A stretch of 64,000 nt of DNA from assembly GCA_020025575.1 (NCBI GenBank), contig JAHHRW010000002.1, positions 144,203-208,202 on the forward strand, given 5' to 3'. The notes beneath the pieces were generated by a model that ran no database searches, had not been told where the DNA came from, and saw only the letters and a program-made list of their open reading frames with translations. Each line of letters begins with the position of its first letter. The first letter of the stretch is position 1. Source of the stretch: Oscillospiraceae bacterium (GTDB lineage: Bacteria; Bacillota; Clostridia; Oscillospirales; Oscillospiraceae). Positions 1 to 10,008 of this stretch are shown one piece after another. The translations under genes and the position numbers were made by a program.

Positions 1-1
1 T

Positions 2-2260
2 GCGCAGATGCTGGATGATGAGCCATTGCTGTCGGAGCAGATGCTGCGACTGGCGGCTTTTATGCGGGAGCGGTATTTCTGCACCTTCTACGAAGCCATT
101 CGGGCGATGCTGCCCGGAGGACTGTGGTTCAAGACCATCGAGCGGTTCTCTTTGGCAGATGGTGAACCATGGAAAGGGAAGACCATTCGACAGGAAGATG
201 CACGCACCATTTTGGGCCACCTGGAAAATCTGGGCGGACAGGCGGTGCTTGATGATATCAAGATGGTCGTTCCGGCGGAAGAGGCTCGAAATGCAGCACT
301 CAAATATCTGCTGAAAAAGAAATGGATTACCACGGAATCGGACTTCCTGCGCAGAACCGGCGATCAGTCGGAACAAATTGCGACTCTGGCCGCGTCTGCG
401 GAGGAAGCCATGGAATTTGCATCCCACAGGCCCAAATCTGCCGCTATGCAAAAGGCGGTGCTGCAGCTGCTCTGCACGGTTGGTTCGGTAGCCGTGAAAG
501 AGCTTTGCTATTTTACGGGCGCATCCACAGCCACGGTGAAGCGGCTGGAGAATTTGGGTTATGTCACCCTGAGCCAGCGGCCCACCCTTCGCTGTAAGGA
601 AATTAAGCCTGCCCATTTGGATGGCCCTCTGGTGCTGACCGAGGAGCAGAGGGCTGTGTTTGAGGGGCTGCAAAATCAGATGGATGCGCAAGTGCCCGGT
701 GTGGCGCTGCTGTACGGTGTTACGGGCTCCGGAAAAACTTCGGTGTATCTGAAGCTGATTGCCCAGTGCCTGGACAACGGAAAGAGCGCCATGCTTTTGG
801 TGCCGGAAATTGGTCTGACCCCCCAGCTCCTCAGTCTTATGGCTGCCCACTTTGAAAATCAGGTAGCAGTGCTCCATAGCAGCTTGTCTGCCGGAGAGCG
901 CTATGACCAGTGGAAACGCATCCGCGGCGGAGATGCCCGTGTGGTGGTTGGAACCCGCTCGGCGGTGTTTGCGCCCGCGCAAAATCTTGGAATCATCATT
1001 TTGGATGAGGAGCAGGAACACACCTATAAATCTGAAAACGCCCCCAGATATTCCGCGAAGGAGATTGCCATTTGGCGAGGGTCGAAGGAACGGGCGTTGG
1101 TTTTGTTTGGCTCGGCCACGCCTTCGATTGAAACCATGTACCGGGCGAAATCCGGGGATTATCAACTCTATGAACTGCACAGCCGATTCAATGGCCGTCA
1201 ACTCCCTAGGGTTGAAATCGTAGATATGAAAGAAGAGCTAAAGTCTGGAAATGACTCGCCGTTCAGTGAATTTCTGCTGGATGCCATTCGGGATAATGTA
1301 AAGCATGACAAACAAACCATCTTGTTTCTGAACCGTCGGGGAAACGCCCGTGCGCTGGTATGTGTGGATTGCCGACAGAGCCCTGAATGTGTCCGATGCA
1401 GCAATCGACTGACCTATCACAGTGCCAATGGTCGGCTGATGTGTCACTATTGTGGGCATTCTCAGCCGGTCCCTGCGCGCTGCCCGAGCTGTGGCGGCCC
1501 CCTAAAACCCTTGGGTGTTGGCACCCAGAAGGTTCAGGAAGCACTGGAATTTGAGTTTCCGGATATGGAAATTCTCCGTATGGATGCTGATACCATCAAT
1601 TCGGTGAATACCCATGAGAAAATGCTCAAGCGGTTCCAGGAAGAAAAGATTCCTGTATTGATTGGAACGCAAATGGTAGCGAAGGGACTGAACCTGCCGG
1701 ATGTAACACTGGTAGGGGTTCTGGATGCAGACCTCAGCCTGTATTCCGGAAGTTATCGGGCGGCGGAAACCACTTTTAATATGCTGACGCAGGTGGTGGG
1801 CCGTGCCGGTCGCGGACAGAGCGAAGGACGTGCTGTGATTCAAACCATGGTGCCGGAACATCAAATCATCACCTTAGGTGCCAAACAGGACTATACTGGG
1901 TTTTACAATCTGGAAATTGGCCTGCGCCGGGTTATGAATCTGCCTCCTTTTGGGGACAGCGTTTCCATAACATTTGTGGGAGAGAACGAGGCCGCGGTGC
2001 TGCGGGGCAGTGCACTGTTCCGGGACAGTCTTGCTGGCTGGTTAAAACAAAATCGATATGACGAGAATACATACACCCTTCTGGGGCCTGCCCCATGTCC
2101 GGTGATGAAAATAAACTATCATTTCCGCTATCGTCTGACACTGCGATGTCGGGCGGATAGACCACTTCGGCAGACACTGGGGGCTTTCCTGCGGCAGTTT
2201 ATGCAGGACAAGCGCAACCGTGGCGTGTCGGCGTTTGTGGATGTGAATGGATACGAATAA
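2..2260 (+). CDS. priA: Primosomal protein N' (replication restart helicase PriA), 5' end outside window
   Basis: PriA is a 3'-to-5' DNA helicase that reloads the replisome at stalled forks. The reading frame is open from the first bases, and the usual N-terminal DNA 3'-end-binding domain is mostly missing, so the true start lies upstream; the ATG at 8 is internal. Visible are a Walker A motif (GVTGSGKTS, about residue 238 counted from that ATG), a Walker B box reading DEEQ, eight zinc-binding cysteines in CxxC pairs between about residues 454 and 498, and the C-terminal helicase motif QVVGRAGR. DEEQ rather than DEEH at Walker B is probably a lineage trait. It is followed within 20 bases by def, so it is probably co-transcribed with def-fmt-rsmB-rlmN. 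Identity is secure. Confidence 0.96.
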   Translation, partial: AQMLDDEPLLSEQMLRLAAFMRERYFCTFYEAIRAMLPGGLWFKTIERFSLADGEPWKGKTIRQEDARTILGHLENLGGQAVLDDIKMVVPAEEARNAALKYLLKKKWITTESDFLRRTGDQSEQIATLAASAEEAMEFASHRPKSAAMQKAVLQLLCTVGSVAVKELCYFTGASTATVKRLENLGYVTLSQRPTLRCKEIKPAHLDGPLVLTEEQRAVFEGLQNQMDAQVPGVALLYGVTGSGKTSVYLKLIAQCLDNGKSAMLLVPEIGLTPQLLSLMAAHFENQVAVLHSSLSAGERYDQWKRIRGGDARVVVGTRSAVFAPAQNLGIIILDEEQEHTYKSENAPRYSAKEIAIWRGSKERALVLFGSATPSIETMYRAKSGDYQLYELHSRFNGRQLPRVEIVDMKEELKSGNDSPFSEFLLDAIRDNVKHDKQTILFLNRRGNARALVCVDCRQSPECVRCSNRLTYHSANGRLMCHYCGHSQPVPARCPSCGGPLKPLGVGTQKVQEALEFEFPDMEILRMDADTINSVNTHEKMLKRFQEEKIPVLIGTQMVAKGLNLPDVTLVGVLDADLSLYSGSYRAAETTFNMLTQVVGRAGRGQSEGRAVIQTMVPEHQIITLGAKQDYTGFYNLEIGLRRVMNLPPFGDSVSITFVGENEAAVLRGSALFRDSLAGWLKQNRYDENTYTLLGPAPCPVMKINYHFRYRLTLRCRADRPLRQTLGAFLRQFMQDKRNRGVSAFVDVNGYE

Positions 2261-2279
2261 AGAAAGAGGCGTTGTTAAT

Positions 2280-2750
2280 ATGGCACTTCGTAGAATTTTT
2301 ACAGATCGGGAATCTGCACTGCACAAGGTGTGCAAGACGGTAACAAACTTTGATCAGAAACTCCATCAGCTGCTGGACGATATGAAGGATACGCTGCTGG
2401 ATGCCAATGGCGTGGGTTTGGCTGCTCCTCAGGTGGGTATCCTGCGCCGGGTAGTCGTGGTGGATACCGGGGATGAAATCCTGGAGCTGGTCAACCCGGA
2501 GCTGATTGAGACTTCCGGGGAGCAGGTCGGCGTGGAAGGCTGTCTGTCTGTGCCGGGTAAATATGGCATTGTTAAGCGTCCTATGGTCGCTAAGGTCAAG
2601 GCACAGGACCGCAACGGGAACTGGTTTGAGGCCGAAGGGGAAGAACTCATCGCCCGGTGTTTCTGCCATGAATTGGATCACCTGGATGGCATTGTTTACA
2701 CCCAGGTGATGGATCGATTCCTCACAGAGGAAGAGATGGAGGAAATGTAA
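2280..2750 (+). CDS. def: Peptide deformylase
   Basis: This metalloenzyme removes the formyl group from the initiator methionine of new proteins. All three family motifs are present: GVGLAAPQVG near residue 45, EGCLSVPG (metal cysteine) in the middle, and the metal-binding CHELDHLDG near the C-terminus. I start the protein at the ATG at 2280 (MALRRIFTD), which follows an AAGAGG-like ribosome binding site. A longer frame from 2247 would overlap the priA stop and add 11 residues foreign to the family. The 156-residue length is normal. The gene sits directly before fmt, the classic functional pairing, since Fmt adds the formyl group that Def removes. Confidence 0.96.
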   Translation: MALRRIFTDRESALHKVCKTVTNFDQKLHQLLDDMKDTLLDANGVGLAAPQVGILRRVVVVDTGDEILELVNPELIETSGEQVGVEGCLSVPGKYGIVKRPMVAKVKAQDRNGNWFEAEGEELIARCFCHELDHLDGIVYTQVMDRFLTEEEMEEM

Positions 2751-2771
2751 AAAACGCTTGGGAGGAATTTC

Positions 2772-3689
2772 ATGCGAGTAGTATTTATGGGAACGCCGGA
2801 TATTTCGGCGACTTGTTTGAAGAGAATTATTGCAGACGGCTTTGATGTTGTCGGTGTCTATACCCAGCCGGACCGCCCCAAGGGACGCGGCATGAAGATG
2901 GTTTACTCCCCTGTGAAGGAAGTGGCCATGGCTCACGAGATTCCGGTATTTCAGCCGGAGAATTTCCGGGAGGAAGAATCTGTGCAGCAGCTGCGGGAAT
3001 TAAAGCCTGATATTTGTGCTGTGGTAGCCTACGGTCGAATCCTGCCCCAGAAGGTATTGGATGTGCCTGTGTTGGGCTGTATCAATGTTCATGCCAGCAT
3101 CCTGCCTGCATATCGTGGAAGTGCACCCTACCAGTGGGCAGTGTTGGATGGTTTGACGGAAACTGGTGTCAGCATTCAGCACATGGTTCGGGAAATGGAT
3201 GCAGGCGATGTGATCGATGTGGCAAAGACCCCGATTGGCGAGAATGAAACCGCTGGAGAACTGCTGGATCAGCTGGCAATTCTTGGTGCGGATTTACTGA
3301 GCACGACCCTGACCAGATTCACGCAGGGGAAGGTGGCGGGGACTGCCCAGGATGTATCCAAGGTCAGTTTCGCCCCCATGCTGGATAAGCGTATGTGTCC
3401 CATTGATTGGAGCAAGAGCGCTCAGGAGATTCACAACAAGGTTCGTGGACTGCATCCCTGGCCTGTTGCGACAGCAGAGCTGGGCGGTACCAAATTTAAG
3501 ATTCATCAAACCGTTCTGGTGGACGGTACCACCAACAAAACCGCCGGTACTGTGGTAGAACTGAATAAGACTGGATTGCGGATTGCCTGCGGCGATGGAA
3601 AGCTGATTGAGATTCGTCAGCTACAGGCAGAGGGCGGCAAGCGGATGGCGGCGCCGGATTATTTCCGCGGGCACCCCTTGGAGATTTGA
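2772..3689 (+). CDS. fmt: Methionyl-tRNA formyltransferase
   Basis: Fmt transfers a formyl group from 10-formyltetrahydrofolate to Met-tRNAfMet before initiation. The N-terminus MRVVFMGTPDIS and the catalytic region NVHASILPAYRGSAPYQWA (about residues 105-125) are diagnostic. The C-terminal half carries the OB-fold tRNA-binding domain, including the segment MCPIDWSKSAQEIHNKVRGL. Length (305 residues) is close to typical. A good GGGAGGA ribosome binding site precedes the ATG, 21 bases after the def stop. The gene ends two bases before the rsmB start, consistent with one transcript. Confidence 0.97.
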   Translation: MRVVFMGTPDISATCLKRIIADGFDVVGVYTQPDRPKGRGMKMVYSPVKEVAMAHEIPVFQPENFREEESVQQLRELKPDICAVVAYGRILPQKVLDVPVLGCINVHASILPAYRGSAPYQWAVLDGLTETGVSIQHMVREMDAGDVIDVAKTPIGENETAGELLDQLAILGADLLSTTLTRFTQGKVAGTAQDVSKVSFAPMLDKRMCPIDWSKSAQEIHNKVRGLHPWPVATAELGGTKFKIHQTVLVDGTTNKTAGTVVELNKTGLRIACGDGKLIEIRQLQAEGGKRMAAPDYFRGHPLEI

Positions 3690-3690
3690 G

Positions 3691-5007
3691 ATGACACCCA
3701 GACAGACTGCACTGGAGGTGCTGATCGGCTGCCGCAAAAATGATGGCTGGTCGAATGCGTTGCTAAAAGAGCAAATTGGTCGTGCCAACCTTGACAAGCG
3801 TGATGCGGCACTGGCAACACGGCTTTGCTATGGGGTACTGCAGAACCGGGGACTGCTGGATTTCTACTGTCAGCAGCTGCTCACGGGAAAACTAAAGGGG
3901 CTGCGCCCTGTGGTACGCGATATCCTGCATCTGGGATTGTACCAGATCTTGCTGATGGACAAAATCCCGGATGCTGCCGCGGTAAATGAATCCGTGGTAC
4001 TGACAAAGCAGTATTGCAAGAAACAGCCACACGCTGTATCTTTGGTCAATGGCGTACTTCGCAACGCGGCGCGCCAGAAGGATAACCTGAAACAGCCGGA
4101 AGATCTGGCTGTAAAATACTCCCATCCGGAGGGCCTTGTGAATCTGTTTAGGAGCTATGTTGGACAGCAGCGGCTTGAAAACATGCTGAAAGCCAACAAT
4201 GAGGCACCGGAAACCGTGGTCCAGGTAAATACCCTGAAGACCGATGCACAGCAACTGCAAACCCGTCTGGAAGAAGAGGGTGTGCAGGTGCGTAAGCACC
4301 CATGGCTTGCAAACTGTCTGGTGCTCAGCGGTACGGGGAGTATTGACAAGCTTTCCAGTTTCCGGGATGGCATGTTTTATGTGCAGGACGCAGCTGCAAA
4401 ATTGGCGGTGGACTGTGCAAAAATTCCGGAAGGGGACCTTCTGGTGACGGATTGCTGCGCTGCCCCCGGCGGCAAGAGCTTTGCCGCAGCGATGGCTTTG
4501 GGCGGCAAAGGAAAAATCGTATCTTCTGATGTCCATGCGCATAAGGTTGCACTGATGCAAAATGGTGCAGATCGGTTGGGCTTTGACAATATTCACCCCC
4601 GGCAGTTTGATGCCACGGTGTTTGACGAAACATTAGAAAATCGTGTGGATGTTGCACTGGTGGATGTGCCCTGTTCTGGGTATGGCATCATTCGAAAAAA
4701 GCCGGATATTCGGGAAAAAGACCCGGATACCATGAAGGAACTGCCTGCTTTGCAGCTTCAGATCCTGCGCAATCAGGCCCGGTATGTGAAACCCGGCGGT
4801 GTACTGCTGTACTCCACCTGCACGCTGGTGCGCAGAGAGAATGAGGGGGTCGTGGAAAAATTCCTGAAATCCCATCCGAATTTTTCATTAGAACCTCTGG
4901 ATTTGCCGGAGGTGTTTGGAAAAAATGAGAGTGGGATGCTGACACTGGTTCCCGGAGAATATGACACAGACGGCTTCTTTATCTGCCGTATGCGGAGGAC
5001 AGTATGA
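3691..5007 (+). CDS. rsmB: 16S rRNA (cytosine(967)-C(5))-methyltransferase RsmB
   Basis: RsmB methylates C967 of 16S rRNA with S-adenosylmethionine. The N-terminal ~130 residues form the NusB-like RNA-binding domain. The C-terminal Rossmann domain shows the SAM motif DCCAAPGGKSF, the DVPCSGYGIIRKKPDIR box and the catalytic-cysteine segment YSTCTLVRRENEGVV. I use the ATG at 3691, which begins MTPRQTALEVLIG as in the family, rather than the upstream frame from 3607 that lies inside fmt. The product is 438 residues. It starts right after the fmt stop and its own stop overlaps the rlmN start (ATGA), suggesting translational coupling. Confidence 0.95.
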   Translation: MTPRQTALEVLIGCRKNDGWSNALLKEQIGRANLDKRDAALATRLCYGVLQNRGLLDFYCQQLLTGKLKGLRPVVRDILHLGLYQILLMDKIPDAAAVNESVVLTKQYCKKQPHAVSLVNGVLRNAARQKDNLKQPEDLAVKYSHPEGLVNLFRSYVGQQRLENMLKANNEAPETVVQVNTLKTDAQQLQTRLEEEGVQVRKHPWLANCLVLSGTGSIDKLSSFRDGMFYVQDAAAKLAVDCAKIPEGDLLVTDCCAAPGGKSFAAAMALGGKGKIVSSDVHAHKVALMQNGADRLGFDNIHPRQFDATVFDETLENRVDVALVDVPCSGYGIIRKKPDIREKDPDTMKELPALQLQILRNQARYVKPGGVLLYSTCTLVRRENEGVVEKFLKSHPNFSLEPLDLPEVFGKNESGMLTLVPGEYDTDGFFICRMRRTV

Positions 5008-6035
5008 ATATCAAAGCGATGACGCTGCCTGAAATGACCCTTGCCCTGAAAGAAATGGGGCAGCCCGGTTTTCGGGCAAAACAAATTTATACATGGCTCC
5101 ATAAGGGCGTGCGCTCCTATGACGAGATGACCAATGTATCCAAGGAGCTGCGTCAAGAACTGGCCCGGCAGTATCCGTTTTATCCGCCAGAGGTGGTTCG
5201 CAAGCAGGAATCCCAGAGAGATGGCACCATCAAGTATTTGTGGCGGCTGGCTGACGGAAACTGCGTGGAAACGGTACTGATGCGCTATCATTATGGCAAT
5301 ACCGTCTGTATCTCTACAGAGGTTGGCTGCCGGATGGGCTGTGCATTCTGTGCATCCACATTGGGGGGATTGGTTCGCAGACTGGAACCGCAGGAGATGC
5401 TGGATCAGGTTCTGTTTACGCAGGTGGATTCAGGACTCCCGATTTCTCATATTGTGTTGATGGGAATTGGAGAGCCACTAGATAACTTTGACAATGTAAT
5501 GCGGTTTCTGGAACTGGTAAACAGCGAAAATGGGATGAACATTTCCATGCGACACATCAGTCTTTCCACCTGTGGCCTGGTGCCAAAGATTCGTGATTTG
5601 GCGGAAAAGAAACTGCAGCTGACACTGTCGATTTCGCTGCACGCACCCAATGACGAAATTAGAAATAAAATCATGCCGGTAAACAAGGCGTATCCTTCCG
5701 AGGAACTCTTAAATGCCTGCCGTGACTACTATAAAATTACGGGACGGCGAATTTCTTTTGAATACGCCATGATTGACGGAGTCAACGACACTGAGGCAGA
5801 TGCAAAGCTTTTGCTGAAACGGCTAAAAGGATTGCCGGCTCATATGAATCTGATCCCGTTGAATCATGTGGAAGAAAGTCCTCTGAAACCCAGCTCCCGG
5901 GCTGCGGTGCAGAAGTTTCAAAAAATTCTGGAAGATGGCGGCGTACCTGCCACGGTGCGCAGAACTCTTGGTGGGGATATTGATGCTTCCTGCGGACAGC
6001 TTCGCCGGAAGTATAACAAAGAACAAGGAAAATAA
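5004..6035 (+). CDS. rlmN: 23S rRNA (adenine(2503)-C(2))-methyltransferase RlmN
   Basis: RlmN is a radical-SAM enzyme that methylates C2 of A2503 in 23S rRNA and A37 of some tRNAs. The radical-SAM cluster motif CRMGCAFC is present near residue 110, followed by typical segments such as IVLMGIGEPLDN and ISLSTCGLVPKIR. Residues near the C-terminus (RRTLGGDIDASCGQLRRK) contain the conserved methyl-carrying cysteine context. At 343 residues the protein is full length. The start codon overlaps the rsmB stop by four bases. It closes the RNA-modification part of the operon, just before the phosphatase/kinase pair. Confidence 0.97.
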   Translation: MNIKAMTLPEMTLALKEMGQPGFRAKQIYTWLHKGVRSYDEMTNVSKELRQELARQYPFYPPEVVRKQESQRDGTIKYLWRLADGNCVETVLMRYHYGNTVCISTEVGCRMGCAFCASTLGGLVRRLEPQEMLDQVLFTQVDSGLPISHIVLMGIGEPLDNFDNVMRFLELVNSENGMNISMRHISLSTCGLVPKIRDLAEKKLQLTLSISLHAPNDEIRNKIMPVNKAYPSEELLNACRDYYKITGRRISFEYAMIDGVNDTEADAKLLLKRLKGLPAHMNLIPLNHVEESPLKPSSRAAVQKFQKILEDGGVPATVRRTLGGDIDASCGQLRRKYNKEQGK

Positions 6036-6059
6036 TGAATGCGAAAGGAGACACTTCCT

Positions 6060-6791
6060 ATGCAGAGTTGGGGGTTATCCGATACGGGCTGTGTCCGCAG
6101 TCAGAATCAGGATGCATTTCAAATTGTACAGCTGGACCGCAGCACTTGGCTATACGTAGTCTGTGACGGCATGGGCGGTGCAAAATCCGGAAACATTGCA
6201 AGCTCCTTGGCAATTGATGTGTTTGTTCAGGAACTAAAGCGCGTACATAAGTGCGGTATGAGTCCGGAGCATATCGAGCAAATGCTGATTGGCGGAGTCA
6301 AACTTGCAAACTTCACGGTATATGACCAGGCACAACAGTTTGAAGAATTCCGTGGTATGGGAACAACACTGGTGGCAGCCTATGTAACGGGGAAAAAAGC
6401 AACGGTAATCAATGTAGGTGACAGCCGATGCTATCTTGTGAACCAAGATGGCGTTCGCCAAATTACCACAGACCATTCCTTGGTGCAGAGTATGCTGAGT
6501 CAGGGAGAGCTCACGCCTGAACAGGCAAAAACTTTCCCCGGAAAAAACTTTATAACCCGTGCAATCGGCACCGAGGCTACCATCGAATGTGACCTGTTCC
6601 ACGAAAATCTGGGGCGGGGAGATGCATTGCTTTTGTGCAGCGATGGATTGAGCGGTGTGGTGGACGAACAGGAAATCCTGTTTGAAGTTGTCCACGGTGT
6701 CAATAAAGAGAATTGCTGCCAACGACTGTTGGATATCGCAAAAATGCGCGGCGCACCGGATAATGTAACAAGCATACTGGTGTTAGCCTAA
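6060..6791 (+). CDS. prpC: PP2C-family protein serine/threonine phosphatase (Stp/PrpC type)
   Basis: This is a metal-dependent phosphatase that reverses phosphorylation by the PASTA kinase encoded next door. PP2C metal-binding and fold motifs are visible in order: VCDGMGGAKSGNIAS, GDSRCYLV, LLCSDGLSGVVDE and GAPDNVTSILV. I start at the ATG at 6060 (MQSWGLSDTG), nine bases after an AAAGGAG site; an upstream ATG at 6039 would add seven residues before that site. The 243-residue length fits the family. It lies 25 bases upstream of prkC, the standard Firmicutes arrangement of phosphatase then kinase then RsgA. Confidence 0.93.
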   Translation: MQSWGLSDTGCVRSQNQDAFQIVQLDRSTWLYVVCDGMGGAKSGNIASSLAIDVFVQELKRVHKCGMSPEHIEQMLIGGVKLANFTVYDQAQQFEEFRGMGTTLVAAYVTGKKATVINVGDSRCYLVNQDGVRQITTDHSLVQSMLSQGELTPEQAKTFPGKNFITRAIGTEATIECDLFHENLGRGDALLLCSDGLSGVVDEQEILFEVVHGVNKENCCQRLLDIAKMRGAPDNVTSILVLA

Positions 6792-6816
6792 GCCGGCAGA
6801 TGGAAGGAGTAGGACA

Positions 6817-9126
6817 ATGGATAACGATAAATACATCGGCCGGCTTTTGGACGGTCGCTATGAAATTCTGGAAGTGATCGGCACTGGCGGTATGGCGGTG
6901 GTTTATAAAGCACGATGCCATCGTCTGAACCGGCTGGTTGCCATTAAGATTCTAAAGGATGACCTATCCCAGGATGAGGAATTCCGCCGCCGTTTCCATG
7001 CGGAAAGTCAGGCAGTCGCTATGCTGAGCCATCCCAATATTATGTCTGTATATGATGTTTCCACCTCGGATGAGGCAGATTATATTGTGATGGAGCTGAT
7101 CGATGGCATCACCCTGAAACAATATATGGAAAAGAAGGGAACGCTGAACTGGAAGGAAACCCTGCACTTCTCCATGCAGATTGCCAAGGCTCTGGAGCAT
7201 GCCCACAGCAGGGGAATCGTCCATAGAGACATCAAACCCCACAATGTGATGGTGCTGAAAAATGGAAGTGTCAAGGTAACAGATTTTGGTATTGCCAGAA
7301 TTATGTCCAAGAGCAACACCCTGACAAAAGAGGCACTTGGCTCGGTACATTATATTTCTCCGGAGCAGGCAAAGGGCGGCAGAGTGGATGCTCGTTCGGA
7401 TCTGTATTCGCTGGGTGTGGTCATGTATGAGATGATGACCGGAAGAGCGCCTTATGACGGAGAGTCCCCCGTGGCGGTGGCGATCCAACATATCAACGGC
7501 GGCGCACCCATGCCCTCGACCCTGAACCCCAATATTCCTGGTGGTCTGGAGCAAATCATTATGAAGGCCATGTCGATCAATCCAGATGACAGATATAGTA
7601 CGGCCACCGAAATGCTGTATGATTTAGAGGAGTTCCGCAAAAATCCCAGCATTCTCTTTGACTTCAAAGATAAATCTGATGTGGATGCAGCCGTAATGCT
7701 GAACAATTTGAAGGCATCTCAGGAGCGGGGGATTCCTGCCCAACCCAGAACAACGGCAGAGCGGATTGCCGGTGTCCATCCGCAGCGTCCTGCACAGGCT
7801 AGACCTGCTGCACCACAGCCCCAGCGCACCAGACGAGAAGGTGGAAACAGACCCGTTAGCAACCGGGAGACAGAGATGAGACGCAGTGCCAACCGTCCAA
7901 TCAGGCGGGAGCGCGGGGAAGAACGGGACAATCGGAACCGTACCGTCACCATTGCGATTGCAGTATGTTCTGCCATTGCGGTGGTCGCAATTCTGATTTT
8001 TCTGGTTCTTCTGCTGAATGGCGGCTTGTTTGGAAACAACGCACAGGTGGTGGAAGTACCCAATCTGATTGGACAGATCTATGAAAAGCTGGATCGTACC
8101 AAATACCCCAATATTGAGATTGTTCCGGGAGATCGCGCTTTCAGCGATACCTATGAAGAGGGTAGAATCATGGATCAGAGTCCCAAGCCGAAGGAGCAGA
8201 TTCCTCTAGGCGGGCAGGTGCGGGTCTATGTAAGTATGGGCAAGGAACAGGATGAGCTGCCCGTCATTGCAGATCTGCGTGGCATGACCCAGGATGCAGC
8301 CCAGAATTATCTGAATGTATTGAAGGGAGATTTGATCCCGCAGTTTGAACAAATCAATGACGATGAAGTGAAAGAGGGGCTGGTTGTGAAGACAGAACCA
8401 GCCAAGGGAGAACAACTTCAGAAAGGTCAGACGGTTACAATTTACCTGAGCATGGGCCCGGAGATCAAGAAGAACAAGGTTCCCAATGTCATCGGTAAGG
8501 ACAAGAATACTGCCATAGCGATTCTGGCCAATAATGGATTTGTGACTTACAGAGTCGAAACAGAGGAAAGCCGAGAGGCCAAGGATACCGTCACACGGCT
8601 TTCTGTGCAGACCAATGAAACGCTGGATGTGACCACCGAAATTGTGATCTATGTTTCCGAGGGAACTGTTCGGGAGCGGGTTCCCAATTTGGTGGGTAAG
8701 AACTATGATCAGGCGCAGAAAGAGCTGAACGATCTGGGCTTTCAGAAAATTTCCGTTGTCCCGGAGGAAAATCCTGCAGAAAAAGACATGGTGTTCCGTC
8801 AGTCCATTTCCGCAGGTGTGGAAATCGATGTGACAACAGAGATTGTGCTGTATGTTTCTGATGGCCCCAAGGAAACCGAGCCACCCACGACAGAGGCTAC
8901 CGAACCGGAAAAGACGGTTTATAAGACCATCAGCCTTCCGATGGATCGGAAGAATCCATACAAGCTGACCATCATGCTGGAAGGAAAAACCATTGTGGAT
9001 GATCAGGAGATTCAGCCTGGTACTGCAAGCTATGCAGTTCAGCTCAGTGGCAGAGGCACAGGTTATATCGAAATCTATATCGACGGTGAATACAACCGTA
9101 CAGAAAAGGTGGACTTTGGTGGTTAA
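6817..9126 (+). CDS. prkC: PASTA-domain serine/threonine protein kinase (PrkC/PknB type)
   Basis: This membrane kinase senses muropeptides or lipid II and controls cell wall growth, dormancy and division. Residues 1-270 are a Hanks-type kinase: glycine loop GTGGMAVVYKA, VAIKIL lysine, catalytic HRDIKPHN, metal-binding DFGIAR and a SPEQ activation segment. A proline/arginine-rich linker follows. One transmembrane helix lies near residues 374-400. Four PASTA repeats, by my count, run from about 411 to 690. A short extra C-terminal domain of about 75 residues follows. Residue spacing and length (769) are ordinary. It is coupled to the upstream phosphatase and overlaps the start of rsgA by eight bases. 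Confidence 0.95.
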   Translation: MDNDKYIGRLLDGRYEILEVIGTGGMAVVYKARCHRLNRLVAIKILKDDLSQDEEFRRRFHAESQAVAMLSHPNIMSVYDVSTSDEADYIVMELIDGITLKQYMEKKGTLNWKETLHFSMQIAKALEHAHSRGIVHRDIKPHNVMVLKNGSVKVTDFGIARIMSKSNTLTKEALGSVHYISPEQAKGGRVDARSDLYSLGVVMYEMMTGRAPYDGESPVAVAIQHINGGAPMPSTLNPNIPGGLEQIIMKAMSINPDDRYSTATEMLYDLEEFRKNPSILFDFKDKSDVDAAVMLNNLKASQERGIPAQPRTTAERIAGVHPQRPAQARPAAPQPQRTRREGGNRPVSNRETEMRRSANRPIRRERGEERDNRNRTVTIAIAVCSAIAVVAILIFLVLLLNGGLFGNNAQVVEVPNLIGQIYEKLDRTKYPNIEIVPGDRAFSDTYEEGRIMDQSPKPKEQIPLGGQVRVYVSMGKEQDELPVIADLRGMTQDAAQNYLNVLKGDLIPQFEQINDDEVKEGLVVKTEPAKGEQLQKGQTVTIYLSMGPEIKKNKVPNVIGKDKNTAIAILANNGFVTYRVETEESREAKDTVTRLSVQTNETLDVTTEIVIYVSEGTVRERVPNLVGKNYDQAQKELNDLGFQKISVVPEENPAEKDMVFRQSISAGVEIDVTTEIVLYVSDGPKETEPPTTEATEPEKTVYKTISLPMDRKNPYKLTIMLEGKTIVDDQEIQPGTASYAVQLSGRGTGYIEIYIDGEYNRTEKVDFGG

Positions 9127-10003
9127 AAAGCACAGTGGTCGCATCATAAAATCCCTGAGTGGATTTTATGATGTCCAGACAGAGGAACAGGTTATCACCT
9201 GTCGGGCGAGAGGACATCTCCGCAGGGGACAAATCCCACTGGTGGGTGATCTGGTGGAAATCAGCGAAGAAAAGGGAAAGGGAATGCTGGAGCAGATTCT
9301 TCCCCGAAAAAACTGCTTTGTTCGCCCTGCGGTTGCGAATCTGGATTTACTGGTGGTCTTTGCCGCAAATGTAAATCCAGTAACAGAACCATTCTTGATT
9401 GACCGTGTTGCGGCTATTGCGGGCGATCAGGGGGTAGAGGTATGCATCTGCATCAATAAATGTGATATGGATGCAGGCGATGATCTGGCGCAGATCTATC
9501 GCAGTGCAGGCTACACAGTGATTCAGACCAGTGCAGAAACTGGACTTGGAGTAGAGGAACTTCGCCGTCAGGTGGAAGGAAAGTTCGCAGCATTCACAGG
9601 AAATTCCGGTGTAGGCAAGAGCAGCATCCTCAATGTACTTGACCCGGAACTTCGCCTACAGACGGGTGAAGTTTCCGAGAAACTGGGACGGGGACGGCAC
9701 ACCACCCGCCATGTGCAAATCTACAAGATCGGCACAGATAGCTTTATTGCGGATACTCCGGGGTTTTCATCCTTTGATACCGATCAAATGGAAGTCATCC
9801 TGAAGGAGAATTTGCAATACGCCTTCCCGGAATTTGGCGCCTACATCGGGAAATGCCAATTCAGGGACTGCACTCACCGAAAAGAACCGGGCTGTGCCGT
9901 GACTGAGGCATTGGCAGAAGGAAAAATCTGCAAGAGCCGATATGAAAGTTATTTGCGACTTTATGAAAAAGCCTCCCAGATCAAACAATGGGAACTGAAG
10001 TAA
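9119..10003 (+). CDS. rsgA: Ribosome small-subunit-dependent GTPase RsgA
   Basis: RsgA is a GTPase that checks late 30S maturation. It has an N-terminal OB fold (GRIIKSLSGFYDV), then a circularly permuted GTPase with the G4 motif INKCDMD before the P-loop GNSGVGKSS, then DTPGF. A C-terminal zinc knuckle (CQFRDCTHRKEPGC) completes it. I choose the GTG at 9119 because it follows an AAAGGTGG site by about seven bases and gives the family N-terminus; the frame extends upstream to 8993 but there lies inside prkC. The start overlaps the prkC stop by eight bases. A terminator ends the transcript after it. Confidence 0.93.
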   Translation: MVKKHSGRIIKSLSGFYDVQTEEQVITCRARGHLRRGQIPLVGDLVEISEEKGKGMLEQILPRKNCFVRPAVANLDLLVVFAANVNPVTEPFLIDRVAAIAGDQGVEVCICINKCDMDAGDDLAQIYRSAGYTVIQTSAETGLGVEELRRQVEGKFAAFTGNSGVGKSSILNVLDPELRLQTGEVSEKLGRGRHTTRHVQIYKIGTDSFIADTPGFSSFDTDQMEVILKENLQYAFPEFGAYIGKCQFRDCTHRKEPGCAVTEALAEGKICKSRYESYLRLYEKASQIKQWELK

Positions 10004-10008
10004 ACCAA